A stretch of DNA of 64,000 nucleotides from JALZKA01 sp963701205 (GTDB lineage: Bacteria > Actinomycetota > Thermoleophilia > Solirubrobacterales > 70-9). The translations under genes and the position numbers were made by a program. Positions 63,140 through 64,000 of the stretch are shown here, in pieces (the first letter of the stretch is position 1; every line of letters begins with the position of its first letter). Below the pieces are notes generated by a model. It made no database searches and was not told where the DNA came from. It saw only the letters and a list, made by a program, of their open reading frames with translations. The stretch is from the NCBI GenBank assembly GCA_963701205.1, contig OY969575.1:1054001-1118000 (forward strand), read 5' to 3'.

Positions 63140-63813
63140 TTTTGGCTACTTCTGGCGACACCCCAAACGGACCCGGCGGCGGCAGCTCCGCCGACGACAA
63201 CCCGAAGCCCCCCGGGTACTTCGAGGGCGAGTCGATGACCCGCCGCAAGGCCTTCGTTGTTGGCGGCCAGGCGCTGGGCGGGCTTGCGGGCGCCGCCGTC
63301 GCGCTTCCGGTTGTCGGGTTCGCGGTGGCCCCGATCCTGGAGACTCCGGATGAGATCTGGAGCGCGGTCGGCAACCTGAACGACTTTGACGATGAGAGCT
63401 ATACGGCCGTCATCAAGACCATTCGAAGCGGGATCGGCGAGGCGGGCAAGACCACCGTGTACGTGCGACAAGGTTCGGCTGCCCTGGACGAGGATCCCGC
63501 TTCCTACATCGCGATCTCGACACGGTGCGCGCACCTGGGCTGTCCGGTGCGCTTCTTTGAGGCCGCCCGCACGTTCATCTGCCCCTGTCACGGCGGCGTC
63601 TATGACTTCGAGGGCAAGGTAATCGGCGGACCCCCCGTCCGTCCGCTCGACCGTTTCCAGACTCGCGTCGCCAACGGCAAGGTCGAGGTTGGTCCGCGCT
63701 TCAGCGTCACCGCCGACCTCGAGCCGGTCCGCGCGCGTGATCCCGGCGAGTTCACGGGCGGCATTTGGGAGTACCTGTACCCACCCCGTCCTTCGACCCC
63801 GGCAGCACCGTAG
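63136..63813 (+). CDS. qcrA: Rieske iron-sulfur subunit of menaquinol-cytochrome c reductase
   Basis: 225 residues from GTG 63136; ATG 63235 is an alternative just before the membrane helix (AFVVGGQALGGLAGAAVALP). Rieske motifs STRCAHLGC and CPCHGGVYDFEG bind the 2Fe-2S cluster. Followed nine bases later by cytochrome b. Electron transfer from menaquinol to cytochrome c. Confidence 0.9.
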   Translation: MILATSGDTPNGPGGGSSADDNPKPPGYFEGESMTRRKAFVVGGQALGGLAGAAVALPVVGFAVAPILETPDEIWSAVGNLNDFDDESYTAVIKTIRSGIGEAGKTTVYVRQGSAALDEDPASYIAISTRCAHLGCPVRFFEAARTFICPCHGGVYDFEGKVIGGPPVRPLDRFQTRVANGKVEVGPRFSVTADLEPVRARDPGEFTGGIWEYLYPPRPSTPAAP

Positions 63814-63822
63814 GAACCCCGC

Positions 63823-64000
63823 ATGCCCAAGATTCCCGCCGCCCTGATTCCACCGCCACTGCGCAAGCCGGCCAAGCCGGGCGCAGCCAACGGCGTTGAT
63901 CCGATGGAGAAGCTGAAGGACGCCCCCGCCGACCTCGTCGGCTGGGTGGATGAACGCACCGGGGCGACACCGTTTTTGACCGGGATGCTCTTTCGCAAGG
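63823..64000 (+). CDS. qcrB: Cytochrome b subunit of the bc complex (start only; runs off window)
   Basis: 59 residues visible from ATG 63823. VGWVDERTGATPFLTGMLF is the typical amphipathic lead-in of actinobacterial and firmicute cytochrome b. Identity rests on this motif and on following the Rieske gene. Confidence 0.75.
   Translation, partial: MPKIPAALIPPPLRKPAKPGAANGVDPMEKLKDAPADLVGWVDERTGATPFLTGMLFRK

Overview
The window is a high-GC, densely packed bacterial chromosome segment. Gene content points to an actinobacterium: a qcrA/qcrB-type menaquinol-cytochrome c reductase, a RpoD/HrdB-like sigma factor under a CGAAC-N4-GTTCG (actinobacterial LexA-type) palindrome, a LitR/LitS-like light-response pair, and many GTG and TTG starts. 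A Thermoleophilia/Solirubrobacterales-like origin is my best inference but is not proven by the sequence.

Layout. (1) 1-2878: a RecB-like nuclease/helicase running off the left edge. (2) 2.9-24.5 kb: an accessory zone of small, mostly unnamed genes. It holds a DUF3800 gene, a HAD_SAK_2-type protein, an eight-gene minus-strand operon (6144-10819) with a cyclic-phosphate-type receiver protein, an M29 aminopeptidase and two paralogous zinc-ribbon proteins near its ends, an ARPP-1-like protein, a sigma factor/unknown/unknown/ImmA-IrrE module with a divergent GreA-domain gene, a YhaO/YhaN (SbcD/SbcC-like) operon, a HIRAN protein, and a tRNA-Met remnant beside a fragment of a gene found whole at 10.9 kb. 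(3) 24.6-31.5 kb: a split phosphotransferase (PEP-utilising enzyme) operon with a cyclic-nucleotide-binding protein and an MFS transporter, then the LitS/LitR-like divergent pair and an alpha/beta hydrolase. (4) 31.4-44.3 kb: exonuclease VII, a secreted protein, a multiply frameshifted heme peroxidase/P450 block, and a 2118-residue secreted protein with delta-60-type repeats, tandem AVRHT pentapeptides, a gingipain/caspase-fold protease-like domain and C-terminal Ig-like repeats. (5) 44.3-55.4 kb: a double-cyclase/ATPase/TPR signalling protein, the main-type sigma factor, and glutamate synthase gltBD. (6) 55.4-64 kb: a YmdB-like phosphodiesterase, an ABC exporter, a heme cluster (hemB, AhbA/B-like, hemL) and the start of the bc complex genes.

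A recurring feature is single-base frameshifts in otherwise well-preserved genes, including housekeeping hemL and gltB. Net lengths are full and other stops are absent. This suggests residual indel errors in the assembly at many sites; frameshifts here should not be read as pseudogenes without checking reads. The peroxidase/P450 block at 34-37.8 kb is the densest case.
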